NCBI RefSeq assembly: GCF_002872475.1
Contig: NZ_CP025682.1
Location: forward strand, 372,001 to 436,000
Length of the DNA: 64,000 nucleotides
Source of the DNA: Pseudazoarcus pumilus
GTDB taxonomy: Bacteria > Pseudomonadota > Gammaproteobacteria > Burkholderiales > Rhodocyclaceae
Direction: 5' to 3'
Shown one piece after another: positions 1-7,159 of this stretch. The position numbers were made by a program, and so were the translations under genes. The first letter of the stretch is position 1, and every line of letters starts with the position of its first letter. The notes under the pieces are model-generated. The model made no database searches, was not told the DNA's origin, and saw only the letters and a list, made by a program, of their open reading frames with translations.

Positions 1-420
1 GGCGACCCGGCCTATCGCACGCTCATCGACGCGCAGCATCCGGAACCGCTGGCCTCGCCGGCCGACGCGATCTGCGCCGCGCTGCGCGGCGTGACCAAGA
101 TCGTCGGGGCGACCGCCACCGTGACCTACACCTCCTCGGGTACGACCTCGATGCGTGCCGCACGAGAGCGTCCGACCGCTCCCATCGTGAGCATTACGCC
201 GCGGATCGACACGGCGCGTCGCATGGCCTTCGTGTGGGGCGTGCATGCCAAGGTGGTCGAGGACGTGCATTCGGTCACCGACATGGTCACCGTCGCGTGC
301 AAGGTCGCCCACGAAGAGGGCTTCGCCCAGCCGGGTGACATGATCGCGATCACCGCGGGCATGCCCTTCGGCATGCCGGGCAGCACCAATTTGCTGCGCA
401 TCGCCACCGTCGAGGGCTGA
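1..420 (+). CDS. pyk: Pyruvate kinase, C-terminal part (cut by window edge)
   Basis: The reading frame is open from the first base and ends at a TGA at 418-420, so only the last 139 residues are present. They match the C-terminal allosteric domain of pyruvate kinase, which converts phosphoenolpyruvate and ADP to pyruvate and ATP in the cytosol. Recognisable stretches are ITPRIDTARRMAFVWGV, followed by a V-x-x-A-x-x-x-G region and the closing PGSTNLLRI typical of the family. The active site lies outside the window. A strong terminator follows 21 bp later, so this is the last gene of its transcript and not part of the oxalate cluster. Confidence is high for the family and low for which isozyme. 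Confidence 0.9.
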   Translation, partial: GDPAYRTLIDAQHPEPLASPADAICAALRGVTKIVGATATVTYTSSGTTSMRAARERPTAPIVSITPRIDTARRMAFVWGVHAKVVEDVHSVTDMVTVACKVAHEEGFAQPGDMIAITAGMPFGMPGSTNLLRIATVEG

Positions 421-441
421 GCGCCCGCGAGGTCAACGACG

Positions 442-468
442 AAGGGGCCGCAAGGCCCCTTCTTTTAT
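442..468 (+). terminator. Rho-independent terminator of pyk
   Basis: A perfect 8-bp stem (AAGGGGCC / GGCCCCTT, 442-449 and 454-461) with a GCAA loop is followed by CTTTTATT. It sits between the ends of two convergent genes and could serve both strands; the T run is better on the plus strand. Confidence 0.85.
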
Positions 469-488
469 TCGGTCGCTTGCCGCGAGGA

Positions 489-1097
489 TCAGATCTTTCC
501 CTGATGCTTGAGGCGGCTGAGCGTCTCGGACGAAATGTTCAGGTAGGAGGCCAGTTCCTTCTTCGGGATGCGGTCGAACAGGTCGGGCTGCTTGCGCAGG
601 AAGCGGTGCACGCGTCCCGGTGCGTCGAGCAGGTGCAGCGTGATGGTGTGGGCCATGATCTCGCTCATCAGGCGCATTACTTCATGCTCGAAGTTCTGCT
701 TGAGTGCAGGCATCTCGTCGATGAAGGCGGCCCACTGCTGCATCGGCAGTTTGGCAACGCGCGCCTTGGTGACGCATACGATGCTGTACGGGGTGGGTGT
801 GCCCAGCTGCCAGGCGGCGTAGCTGGTCTCCATGTTGCGCTCCTCCGTGAAGCGGAGGATCATTCGCTTTCCCTGCTGGTTCGTGACGACGCGCTTGAGC
901 ACGCCGTCAAGCACGAAATACTGTTCCATCTCGTGCACGCCCTGGTGCAGCAGGAAGTCGCCCTTCTGGCAATCCATCACGGCCAGATGTGGTTCCAGCG
1001 CGGCCATCTCGGCCTCGCCGAGTTCCTTCAGGATCTGGTTCTGCCTGAGCTGGACGCGGATGATGTTCTTATCCGGATGCTTCTCGACTGGAGACAT
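489..1097 (-). CDS. Crp/Fnr-family transcriptional regulator, candidate oxalate regulator
   Basis: This 202-residue protein has an N-terminal cyclic-nucleotide-binding-like beta-barrel (about residues 15-130), a long dimerisation helix (about 130-158) and a short C-terminal helix-turn-helix ending in SSETLSRLKHQGKI. The recognition helix shows E191-x-x-S194-R195, the same pattern FNR uses to read TTGA half-sites. It is not an iron-sulfur FNR: it has only two cysteines (43 and 108). The barrel also lacks a convincing cAMP-binding signature, so the effector is unknown. The chain stops right after the recognition helix and lacks a normal wing. It diverges from oxc, and a TTGAC-N4-GTCAA palindrome lies in the shared gap, 56 bp upstream of its own start. 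Control of the oxalate genes, and autoregulation, are inferences from that arrangement. Confidence 0.85.
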   Translation of the reverse strand: MSPVEKHPDKNIIRVQLRQNQILKELGEAEMAALEPHLAVMDCQKGDFLLHQGVHEMEQYFVLDGVLKRVVTNQQGKRMILRFTEERNMETSYAAWQLGTPTPYSIVCVTKARVAKLPMQQWAAFIDEMPALKQNFEHEVMRLMSEIMAHTITLHLLDAPGRVHRFLRKQPDLFDRIPKKELASYLNISSETLSRLKHQGKI

Positions 1098-1152
1098 AAA
1101 GTGGCCGGTGTTCCGTCGCCCATACGACTAAGGGCGTATTCTCCCGTTAAAG

Positions 1153-1166
1153 TTGACCGGGGTCAA
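1153..1166. promoter_or_regulatory. Crp/Fnr-type operator in the regulator-oxc gap, with oxc -10 box
   Basis: The perfect palindrome TTGAC-CGGG-GTCAA is centred at 1159.5. A TATGAT hexamer at 1190-1195 (5 of 6 to consensus) starts 30.5 bp from that centre, giving a predicted start near 1202 and a site at about -42, as in class II Crp/Fnr activation. The same palindrome recurs at 5274, 17965 and, with one mismatch, 13210. The rest of the 1098-1435 gap holds a predicted oxc leader of roughly 230 bases in which no further gene or clear structure is seen. Confidence 0.7.
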
Positions 1167-1435
1167 TGATCGTGGCAGGGGGCGGTGGCTATGATGCGCT
1201 CGCTTCATAGGTACGGGTATCTCCCTGACAACATTCGTCGGAGAACGCTGGCGTCCGGCGCCTCCCGCCGACACGTGAAGACGTGCAGGCGACCCGCGGG
1301 CAGACTTGCGCAGCCCCGAACGGCATGCAACAAGCGCCCGCCCAGCCAGCCACGCTGCTCAACCTTTATCGACATACCAACGCGAGAGCATTCACCATGA
1401 ACACGACTACCGACACTCAATCCGAGGGTTTTCAC

Positions 1436-3154
1436 ATGCAATCCCAGGAAATGACCGACGGCTTCAACCTGCTGATCGATGCGCTCAAGGCCAACGACCT
1501 GAACACCATCTACGGTCTGGTCGGCATTCCGGTGACCGACCTTGCGCGTCTGGCGCAGGCCCGTGGCATGAAGTTCATCGGCTTCCGTCATGAAGCCAAC
1601 GCCGTCAACGCCGCCGCCATCGCCGGCTACATGACGCAGAAGCCCGGTGTCGCGCTGACCGTGTCCGCGCCCGGCTTCCTCAACGGCCTGGTCGCGCTGG
1701 CCAACGCCACCGTCAACTGCTTCCCGATGATCATGATCTCCGGCTCGTCCGAGCGCGAGATCGTCGACCTGCAGCAGGGCGACTACGAAGAGCTCGACCA
1801 GCTCAACGCCGCCAAGCCGTACGTCAAGGCCGCCTACCGCATCAACCACGCCGAGGACATCGGCATCGCCGTCGCCCGCTCCATCCGCGCTGCCGTTTCC
1901 GGTCGTCCGGGCGGTGTGTACCTCGACGTGCCGGCCCAGCTGCTCGGCCAGACCATCGACGCCGTGCGCGGTGCCGAGTCCATCGTCAAGGTCGTCGATC
2001 CTGCTCCGGCCCACATTCCCTCGCCGGAGTCGATCCAGCGCGCCGTCGACGTGCTCAAGTCCGCCAAGAAGCCGATCATCATGCTCGGCAAGGGTGCCGC
2101 CTACGCGCAGGCCGAGAAGCAGATCAAGGAACTGGTCGAGAAGACCGGCATCCCGTACCTGGCCATGTCGATGGCCAAGGGCATCCTGCCCGACAGCCAC
2201 CCGCAGTCGGCCATGGCCGCGCGTTCGCTGGCGCTCAAGGAAGCCGACGCCGTGCTGCTCATCGGTGCGCGCCTGAACTGGCTGCTGGCCCACGGCAAGG
2301 GCAAGACCTGGGGTGGCTCGCCGGATCGCGAATTCCCGGCCAAGAAGTTCATCCAGATCGACATCTCGGCAATGGAGATGGACAGCAACGTGCCCATCGA
2401 CGCGCCCATCGTCGGCGACATCGTGAGCTCGGTCGAAGCCCTCAACGCCGCCATCGGCAAGGACTTCCCGAAGGTCTCCAAGGAGTGGGTCGGTACGCTG
2501 ATGTCCAAGCGTGAGCAGAACGTCGCCAAGATGGCCGCGATGCTGTCCAAGGACACCACGCCGATGAACTTCCACAACGCGCTGGGTACTATCGGCAGCG
2601 TGATCAAGGGTCGCGACATCCACCTGGTCAACGAAGGTGCGAACGCGCTCGACTACGCCCGCGCCATCATCGACATGGAGAAGCCGCGCCGCCGCCTCGA
2701 TACCGGTACCTGGGGTGTCATGGGTGTGGGCATGGGCTACGCCATCGGTGCAGCAGTCGAGTCCAATGGCCCGGTCGTTGCGATCGAGGGCGATTCGGCC
2801 TTCGGCTTCAGCGGCATGGAGCTCGAGACCATCGCCCGCTACAACCTGCCGATCGTGTCCATCATCATGAACAACAGCGGCGTGTATCGTGGTTGCGACC
2901 CCAACCTCAACCCGAACAACGCGAATGACGTTCCGGTCACGGCCTTCGTCAAGAACGCCCGTTACGAGAAGCTGATGGAGGCCTTCGGTGGTGACGGCTA
3001 CTACGCCACCACCACGGCCGAGCTCAAGGATGCTCTTGAGAAGGCGCTGGCCTCCGGTCGTCCGACCGTGATCAACGCCATCATCGACGAGACGGCGGGT
3101 ACCGAGAGTGGTCGTCTGACCAGCCTCAATCCGCAGTCGGCCGTCAAGAAGTAA
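1436..3154 (+). CDS. oxc: Oxalyl-CoA decarboxylase
   Basis: This thiamine-diphosphate enzyme decarboxylates oxalyl-CoA to formyl-CoA and CO2 in the cytosol, the committed step of oxalate catabolism. The 572-residue chain follows the E. coli and Oxalobacter Oxc proteins throughout. Visible marks are GFRHE with the glutamate that activates thiamine, [21 protein letters not shown], and the ThDP/Mg motif [14 protein letters not shown] ending in MNNSG. The ATG at 1436 was chosen because GAGGG lies 7 bases upstream and because MQSQEMTDG aligns with the E. coli start. An in-frame ATG at 1397 would add 13 poorly conserved residues and cannot be excluded. A strong terminator separates the gene from frc. 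Its promoter carries the shared TTGAC-N4-GTCAA box. Confidence 0.95.
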   Translation: MQSQEMTDGFNLLIDALKANDLNTIYGLVGIPVTDLARLAQARGMKFIGFRHEANAVNAAAIAGYMTQKPGVALTVSAPGFLNGLVALANATVNCFPMIMISGSSEREIVDLQQGDYEELDQLNAAKPYVKAAYRINHAEDIGIAVARSIRAAVSGRPGGVYLDVPAQLLGQTIDAVRGAESIVKVVDPAPAHIPSPESIQRAVDVLKSAKKPIIMLGKGAAYAQAEKQIKELVEKTGIPYLAMSMAKGILPDSHPQSAMAARSLALKEADAVLLIGARLNWLLAHGKGKTWGGSPDREFPAKKFIQIDISAMEMDSNVPIDAPIVGDIVSSVEALNAAIGKDFPKVSKEWVGTLMSKREQNVAKMAAMLSKDTTPMNFHNALGTIGSVIKGRDIHLVNEGANALDYARAIIDMEKPRRRLDTGTWGVMGVGMGYAIGAAVESNGPVVAIEGDSAFGFSGMELETIARYNLPIVSIIMNNSGVYRGCDPNLNPNNANDVPVTAFVKNARYEKLMEAFGGDGYYATTTAELKDALEKALASGRPTVINAIIDETAGTESGRLTSLNPQSAVKK

Positions 3155-3204
3155 GCTTTTTCGCTCGATACGAGCCGGACGATGAGGCATTGATCGTCAC
3201 GGAG

Positions 3205-3240
3205 ACCGGGCGGGCGGGGCAACCCGTCCGCCCGGTTCTT
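3205..3240 (+). terminator. Rho-independent terminator after oxc
   Basis: A 14-bp stem (ACCGGGCGGGCGGG / CCCGTCCGCCCGGT, one G-U pair) with a short GCAA loop is followed by TCTT. The T run is weak but the stem is very stable. It implies that frc has its own promoter. Confidence 0.7.
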
Positions 3241-3259
3241 GGCATCCGGAGCGCCCGGC

Positions 3260-3289
3260 TTGACTTGGGGTGCCGCCTGCCAGTAGTAT
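3260..3289 (+). promoter_or_regulatory. Possible sigma-70 promoter of frc
   Basis: TTGACT (3260-3265) and TAGTAT (3284-3289) are separated by 18 bp, downstream of the oxc terminator and 140 bp before the frc start. No second half of the TTGAC-N4-GTCAA box is found here, so this copy of frc may be controlled differently from the other oxalate genes. The -10 match is 4 of 6. Confidence 0.35.
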
Positions 3290-3429
3290 GTAAGGTTGAA
3301 ATGGGCTCTCCCGCATCGCGGAGCCACTCCATTGACTCCCGAACGAAAAAGCTTGACGCCCTGTCGAGGCGCAGTCCCTGTGCCTCACGGGGGCTAAACG
3401 TAACCCGTAAAAAAAGGAAGATTTCTGAC

Positions 3430-4686
3430 ATGAGCAAGCCGCTTGAAGGAATTAAGATCATCGACTTTACCCACGTTCAGGCCGGTCCCGCGTGCACGCA
3501 GCTGCTCGCCTGGTTCGGTGCCGACGTGATCAAGGTCGAGCGCCCGGGTTCCGGTGACGTGACCCGCAACCAGCTGCGCCACGTCGAAGACGCCGACGCC
3601 CTGTACTTCACGATGCTGAACAGCAACAAGCGCTCCCTCGAACTCAACACCAAGACCCCCGAGGGCAAGGAGATTCTCGAGAAGCTGATCAAGGAATCGG
3701 ACGTCATGGTCGAGAACTTCGGTCCGGGAGCGCTCGATCGCATGGGCTTCTCCTGGGAGCGCATCCAGGAACTGAACCCGAAGATGATCCTGGCTTCGGT
3801 CAAGGGCTTCAGCGAAGGTCACCGTTACTCGGACCTGAAGGTCTACGAGAACGTCGCGCAGTGCGCCGGCGGTGCCGCTTCGACCTCGGGTTTCTGGGAC
3901 GGCCCGCCGACCGTGTCGGGCGCCGCGCTGGGTGACTCGAACACCGGCATGCACCTGGCCATCGGCATCCTTACCGCCCTGATGGCGCGTGACAAGACCG
4001 GCAAGGGCCAGAAGGTCGCGTGCTCGATGACCGATGCCGTGCTGAACCTGACCCGCGTGAAGCTGCGCGACCAGCAGCGTCTGGACGCACTGGGCTTCCT
4101 CGAGGAGTATCCGCAGTATCCGCACGGCGAGTTCTCCGACACCGTGCCGCGTGGCGGCAACGCCGGTGGCGGTGGCCAGCCGGGCTGGGTGCTCAAGTGC
4201 AAGGGCTGGGAAACCGACCCCAACGCCTACATCTACTTCACCATTCAGGACCACGCCTGGGCGCCGATCTGCAAGGCGCTGGGCAGGGAAGAGTGGATTG
4301 ATGATCCGGCCTACAACACGCCGCGCGGCCGTCAGGACAAGATCTTTGACGTGTTCGCGACCATCGAGGACTGGCTCAAGGACAAGACCAAGTACGAGGC
4401 CGTCGACTACCTGCGCAAGTTCGACATCCCGTGCGCCCCGGTGCTGTCCATGAAGGAAATCTCCGAGGATCCGGACCTGCGTGCCAGCGGCACCATCGTC
4501 GAAGTCGAGCACAAGAAGCTGGGCAAGTACCTCACCGTCGGCAGCCCGATCAAGTTCTCGGACCTGAAGGTGGAGATCACCGGTTCGCCGCTGCTGGGCG
4601 AGCACACCGACGAGATCCTGAGCGAGCTGGGCTACACGCCGGAGCAGATCAAGCAAATGCGCGAGAAGAAGGTTACCGCCGCCTGA
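3430..4686 (+). CDS. frc: Formyl-CoA:oxalate CoA-transferase, copy 1
   Basis: This class III CoA-transferase moves CoA from formyl-CoA to oxalate, giving oxalyl-CoA for Oxc and releasing formate. The 418-residue protein is full length. The key residues fall at the numbers known for Oxalobacter Frc: Gln17 (THVQAG), Tyr139 (KVYE) and the catalytic Asp169 in GDSNTGMH. The glycine loop is intact as GGGGQPG (246-252). The ATG at 3430 has AAGGAAG 9 bases upstream. The frame is open for a further 80 codons upstream, but that stretch crosses the oxc terminator and has no family similarity. The gene lies between oxc and a PAS gene and ends at its own terminator. A paralogue lies at 13336. Confidence 0.95.
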   Translation: MSKPLEGIKIIDFTHVQAGPACTQLLAWFGADVIKVERPGSGDVTRNQLRHVEDADALYFTMLNSNKRSLELNTKTPEGKEILEKLIKESDVMVENFGPGALDRMGFSWERIQELNPKMILASVKGFSEGHRYSDLKVYENVAQCAGGAASTSGFWDGPPTVSGAALGDSNTGMHLAIGILTALMARDKTGKGQKVACSMTDAVLNLTRVKLRDQQRLDALGFLEEYPQYPHGEFSDTVPRGGNAGGGGQPGWVLKCKGWETDPNAYIYFTIQDHAWAPICKALGREEWIDDPAYNTPRGRQDKIFDVFATIEDWLKDKTKYEAVDYLRKFDIPCAPVLSMKEISEDPDLRASGTIVEVEHKKLGKYLTVGSPIKFSDLKVEITGSPLLGEHTDEILSELGYTPEQIKQMREKKVTAA

Positions 4687-4703
4687 GCGAGCATTTCTCG
4701 ATG

Positions 4704-4733
4704 AAAAACGGCACCTTCGGGTGCCGTTTTTTT
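4704..4733 (+). terminator. Rho-independent terminator of frc
   Basis: An 8-bp stem ACGGCACC / GGTGCCGT with a TTCG tetraloop is preceded by A residues and followed by seven Ts. This is a textbook intrinsic terminator 17 bp after the frc stop codon. Confidence 0.95.
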
Positions 4734-4767
4734 GCTTGGGGCGATGCAGGCGATCGCGGGCCGCCGA

Positions 4768-4776
4768 TGTTATAGT
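4768..4776 (+). promoter_or_regulatory. Extended -10 promoter of the PAS gene
   Basis: TG-T-TATAGT is an extended -10 element lying 29 bp upstream of the PAS gene start. No good -35 box is seen, as is usual for extended -10 promoters. The predicted start is near 4783. Confidence 0.45.
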
Positions 4777-4805
4777 GAAAAACTTCGCGGCCGAGGGAGG
4801 TGCGA

Positions 4806-5249
4806 ATGAGTCTTGACCTGGATTTTCGGCAGCTGGCGGACACCGCCGGCGATGCCATCGTGGTCAGCGACGTCGATGGTGTGATCACGTACTGGAACGC
4901 CGCTGCCACGCGCATCTTCGGCTTTGCCCAAGACGATGCGATCGGCGCGTCGCTCGACATCATCATCCCGGAGCGCCTCAGGGCGCGGCACTGGGAGGGT
5001 TACCACAAGACGATGGCCACGGGACAGACGCGCTACGGTACGGACGTGTTGCGTGTGCCGGCGCTGAACGCGAGCGGCGAAACCCTGTCGATTGCGTTCA
5101 CGGTGTCACTGTTGTCCGACCGTGAAGGTCGTCCGCAAGCGATCGTGGCCATCATACGCGACGAAAGCGAACGATTCCGCGAAGAGCGTGCGTTGCGGGC
5201 ACGTCTTGCCGACCTCGAGCGCAGCGCAGCGGATGCCGCCGCTTCGTGA
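4806..5249 (+). CDS. Stand-alone PAS-domain protein
   Basis: The 147-residue cytosolic protein is almost entirely one PAS domain (about residues 4-120). It shows the DxxGxIxxWNxAA start, FGFAQDDAIG, IIPERLRARHWEGY and a closing VAIIRDESERF, followed by a charged C-terminal helix (about 122-147) that could form a short coiled coil. There is no kinase, cyclase, DNA-binding or membrane segment, so it probably senses a small molecule or binds another protein. GGAGG ends 5 bases before the ATG at 4806, which decides the start. It lies between frc and the formate dehydrogenase operon and has its own promoter and an upstream terminator. A role in oxalate or formate sensing is only suggested by position. 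Confidence 0.75.
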   Translation: MSLDLDFRQLADTAGDAIVVSDVDGVITYWNAAATRIFGFAQDDAIGASLDIIIPERLRARHWEGYHKTMATGQTRYGTDVLRVPALNASGETLSIAFTVSLLSDREGRPQAIVAIIRDESERFREERALRARLADLERSAADAAAS

Positions 5250-5273
5250 GGCCCGCGGCCATTTTCGAAGTCG

Positions 5274-5287
5274 TTGACTCGCGTCAA
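5274..5287. promoter_or_regulatory. Crp/Fnr-type operator of the formate dehydrogenase operon
   Basis: This is a perfect TTGAC-TCGC-GTCAA palindrome centred at 5280.5. CACAAT (5311-5316, 4 of 6 to the -10 consensus) starts 30.5 bp from the centre, exactly as at oxc. The predicted start is near 5323, leaving about 100 bases of leader before the ATG at 5422. Confidence 0.65.
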
Positions 5288-5421
5288 TTTTCCCGCGCGA
5301 ATCGATGTGTCACAATTTGATCGTTTAGCTCGTCCGTGATCGGTTCGCCCGAGCCTATGCACGGTAAGACTTATTGCACAACGTCGAATCCTGTGTTGCG
5401 TTAGCTGATTAGGAACAGAAC

Positions 5422-7122
5422 ATGAACCAGAAAGTCATCCCGATTACGGTGCAAGGGCCCACCAAGCAGCGTCGGCGCATGGCGCCCAAGGGACGCCGCG
5501 TCGACCCCAAGGCCCTGACCGAAGTCCAGGCGCTGCTCGGTCACGAGTCGCGTCAGCGTGATCTGCTGATCGAGCACCTGCACAAGATCCAGGATCACTT
5601 CGGTTACCTGTCGTCCGCCCACATGGCGGCACTGGCGCAGGAGATGAAGCTCTCGCAGACTGAGGTCTACGAGGTCGCGACCTTCTACCACCACTTCGAT
5701 GTGGTGCGCGAGGGCGAGGCGCATCCGGCGTCGCTGACCATCCGCGTGTGCGACGGGCTGTCGTGCGAGATGGCCGGTGCGCAGGATCTGCTCGACAAGC
5801 TGCCGGCCATCCTCGGCAAGGACGTGCGCGTCATCCACGCGCCCTGTGTGGGGCGCTGCGAGCAGGCGCCGGTGGCCGTCGTGCACCAGAATCCGGTGCC
5901 CAACGCCACCGTCGACAAGGTCGCCGCGCTGGTCGAGGAAAAGGAAATCTGGCATCACCCGGAGCAGTACATCGACTTCGAGGCCTACAAGGAGCGCGAC
6001 GGCTACAAGCTGGTGCAGGAGTGCTACGGCGGTCTGCGCGATGTCGAGTCCGTGCTCAAGATCATGGAAGACTCGGGCCTGCGCGGTCTCGGTGGCGCGG
6101 GCTTCCCGGCCGGGCGCAAGTGGCGCATCGTCAAGGGCTTCGACGGCCCGCGCCTGATGGCGATCAACATCGACGAGGGCGAGCCCGGCACCTTCAAGGA
6201 CCGCTACTACCTCGAGCGTGATCCGCACCGTTTCCTCGAGGGCGCGCTGATCGCGGCCTGGGCGGTCGGCATCGAGGAAATCTACATTTACCTGCGCGAC
6301 GAGTACCATGGCTGCCGCGCCCTGCTCACGGCCGAGATCGAGAAGCTCGAAGCCGAGCCGCCGGTATCGAACATGCCCAAGATCCACCTGCGTCGCGGCG
6401 CGGGTGCCTACATCTGCGGCGAAGAGTCGGCGATGATCGAGTCGATCGAAGGCAAGCGCGGCATGCCGCGCCTGCGCCCGCCGTACGTCGCCCAGGTCGG
6501 CCTGTTCGGGCGTCCGACGCTCGAGCACAACATGGAAACCCTGCACTGGGTGCGCGACATCGTCGTCAAGGGTGCCGACTGGTTCGCCTCGCACGGCGCG
6601 CATGGCCGCAAGGGCCTGCGCTCGTACTCGGTCTCCGGTCGCGTGAAGAACCCCGGCGTGCATCTTGCGCCGGCCGGCACCACGCTGCGCGAACTGGTGG
6701 AGAACTACTGCGGCGGCATGCTCGACGGCCACAAGCTCTACGGCTACCTGCCGGGCGGCGCGTCCGGCGGCATCCTGCCCGAATCGCTGGCCGACGTGCC
6801 GCTGGACTTCGATACGCTGCAGGAATACGACTGCTTCATCGGTTCGGCCGCGGTCATCGTGCTCTCCGACAAGGACACCGCAGTCGATGCCGCGCGCAAC
6901 ATGATGCGCTTCTTCGAGGACGAGTCCTGCGGCCAGTGCACGCCGTGTCGTGTGGGCACCGCGAAGGCCGTGCAGCTGATCCAGAAGGACACCAAGTGGG
7001 ACGTCGACGCGCTCGCCGACCTGTCGCAGGTGATGCGTGACGCGTCGATCTGCGGTCTGGGTCAGGCCGCGCCGAACCCGGTCGATTGCGTGATCAAGTA
7101 TTTCCCGCAGGAACTGGCCTGA
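5422..7122 (+). CDS. fdsB: NAD+-dependent formate dehydrogenase, fused FdsG-FdsB (diaphorase) subunit
   Basis: The 566-residue protein joins a NuoE/FdsG-like domain (about 25-190) to a NuoF/FdsB-like domain (about 195-566). It forms the NADH-generating half of a soluble formate dehydrogenase. The first domain has a [2Fe-2S] site C110-x4-C115...C142-x3-C146. The second has the FMN loop GLGGAGFPAGRKW, the NAD-binding RRGAGAYICGEESAM, and a [4Fe-4S] set C503, C506, C509 (SCGQCTPCR) and C544 (ICGLG). In Rhodobacter and Cupriavidus these domains are separate subunits, so the fusion is worth noting. AGGAA precedes the ATG at 5422. The gene is followed after 37 bp by fdsA. It oxidises the formate made by Frc/Oxc and passes the electrons to NAD+. 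Confidence 0.93.
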   Translation: MNQKVIPITVQGPTKQRRRMAPKGRRVDPKALTEVQALLGHESRQRDLLIEHLHKIQDHFGYLSSAHMAALAQEMKLSQTEVYEVATFYHHFDVVREGEAHPASLTIRVCDGLSCEMAGAQDLLDKLPAILGKDVRVIHAPCVGRCEQAPVAVVHQNPVPNATVDKVAALVEEKEIWHHPEQYIDFEAYKERDGYKLVQECYGGLRDVESVLKIMEDSGLRGLGGAGFPAGRKWRIVKGFDGPRLMAINIDEGEPGTFKDRYYLERDPHRFLEGALIAAWAVGIEEIYIYLRDEYHGCRALLTAEIEKLEAEPPVSNMPKIHLRRGAGAYICGEESAMIESIEGKRGMPRLRPPYVAQVGLFGRPTLEHNMETLHWVRDIVVKGADWFASHGAHGRKGLRSYSVSGRVKNPGVHLAPAGTTLRELVENYCGGMLDGHKLYGYLPGGASGGILPESLADVPLDFDTLQEYDCFIGSAAVIVLSDKDTAVDAARNMMRFFEDESCGQCTPCRVGTAKAVQLIQKDTKWDVDALADLSQVMRDASICGLGQAAPNPVDCVIKYFPQELA

Positions 7123-7159
7123 AGCGCCACGCTCCCGAACAGACGCTGAGGAACAGAGT

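Noticed and set aside
1205-3190. A 661-codon minus-strand frame opposite oxc
   Set aside because: Same reasoning; oxc on the other strand is unmistakable and this frame shows no domain.
3331-3370. Further TTGAC sequences upstream of frc copy 1 as Crp/Fnr boxes
   Set aside because: TTGACTCCCGAACG and TTGACGCCCTGTCG lack the GTCAA half at 4-bp spacing.
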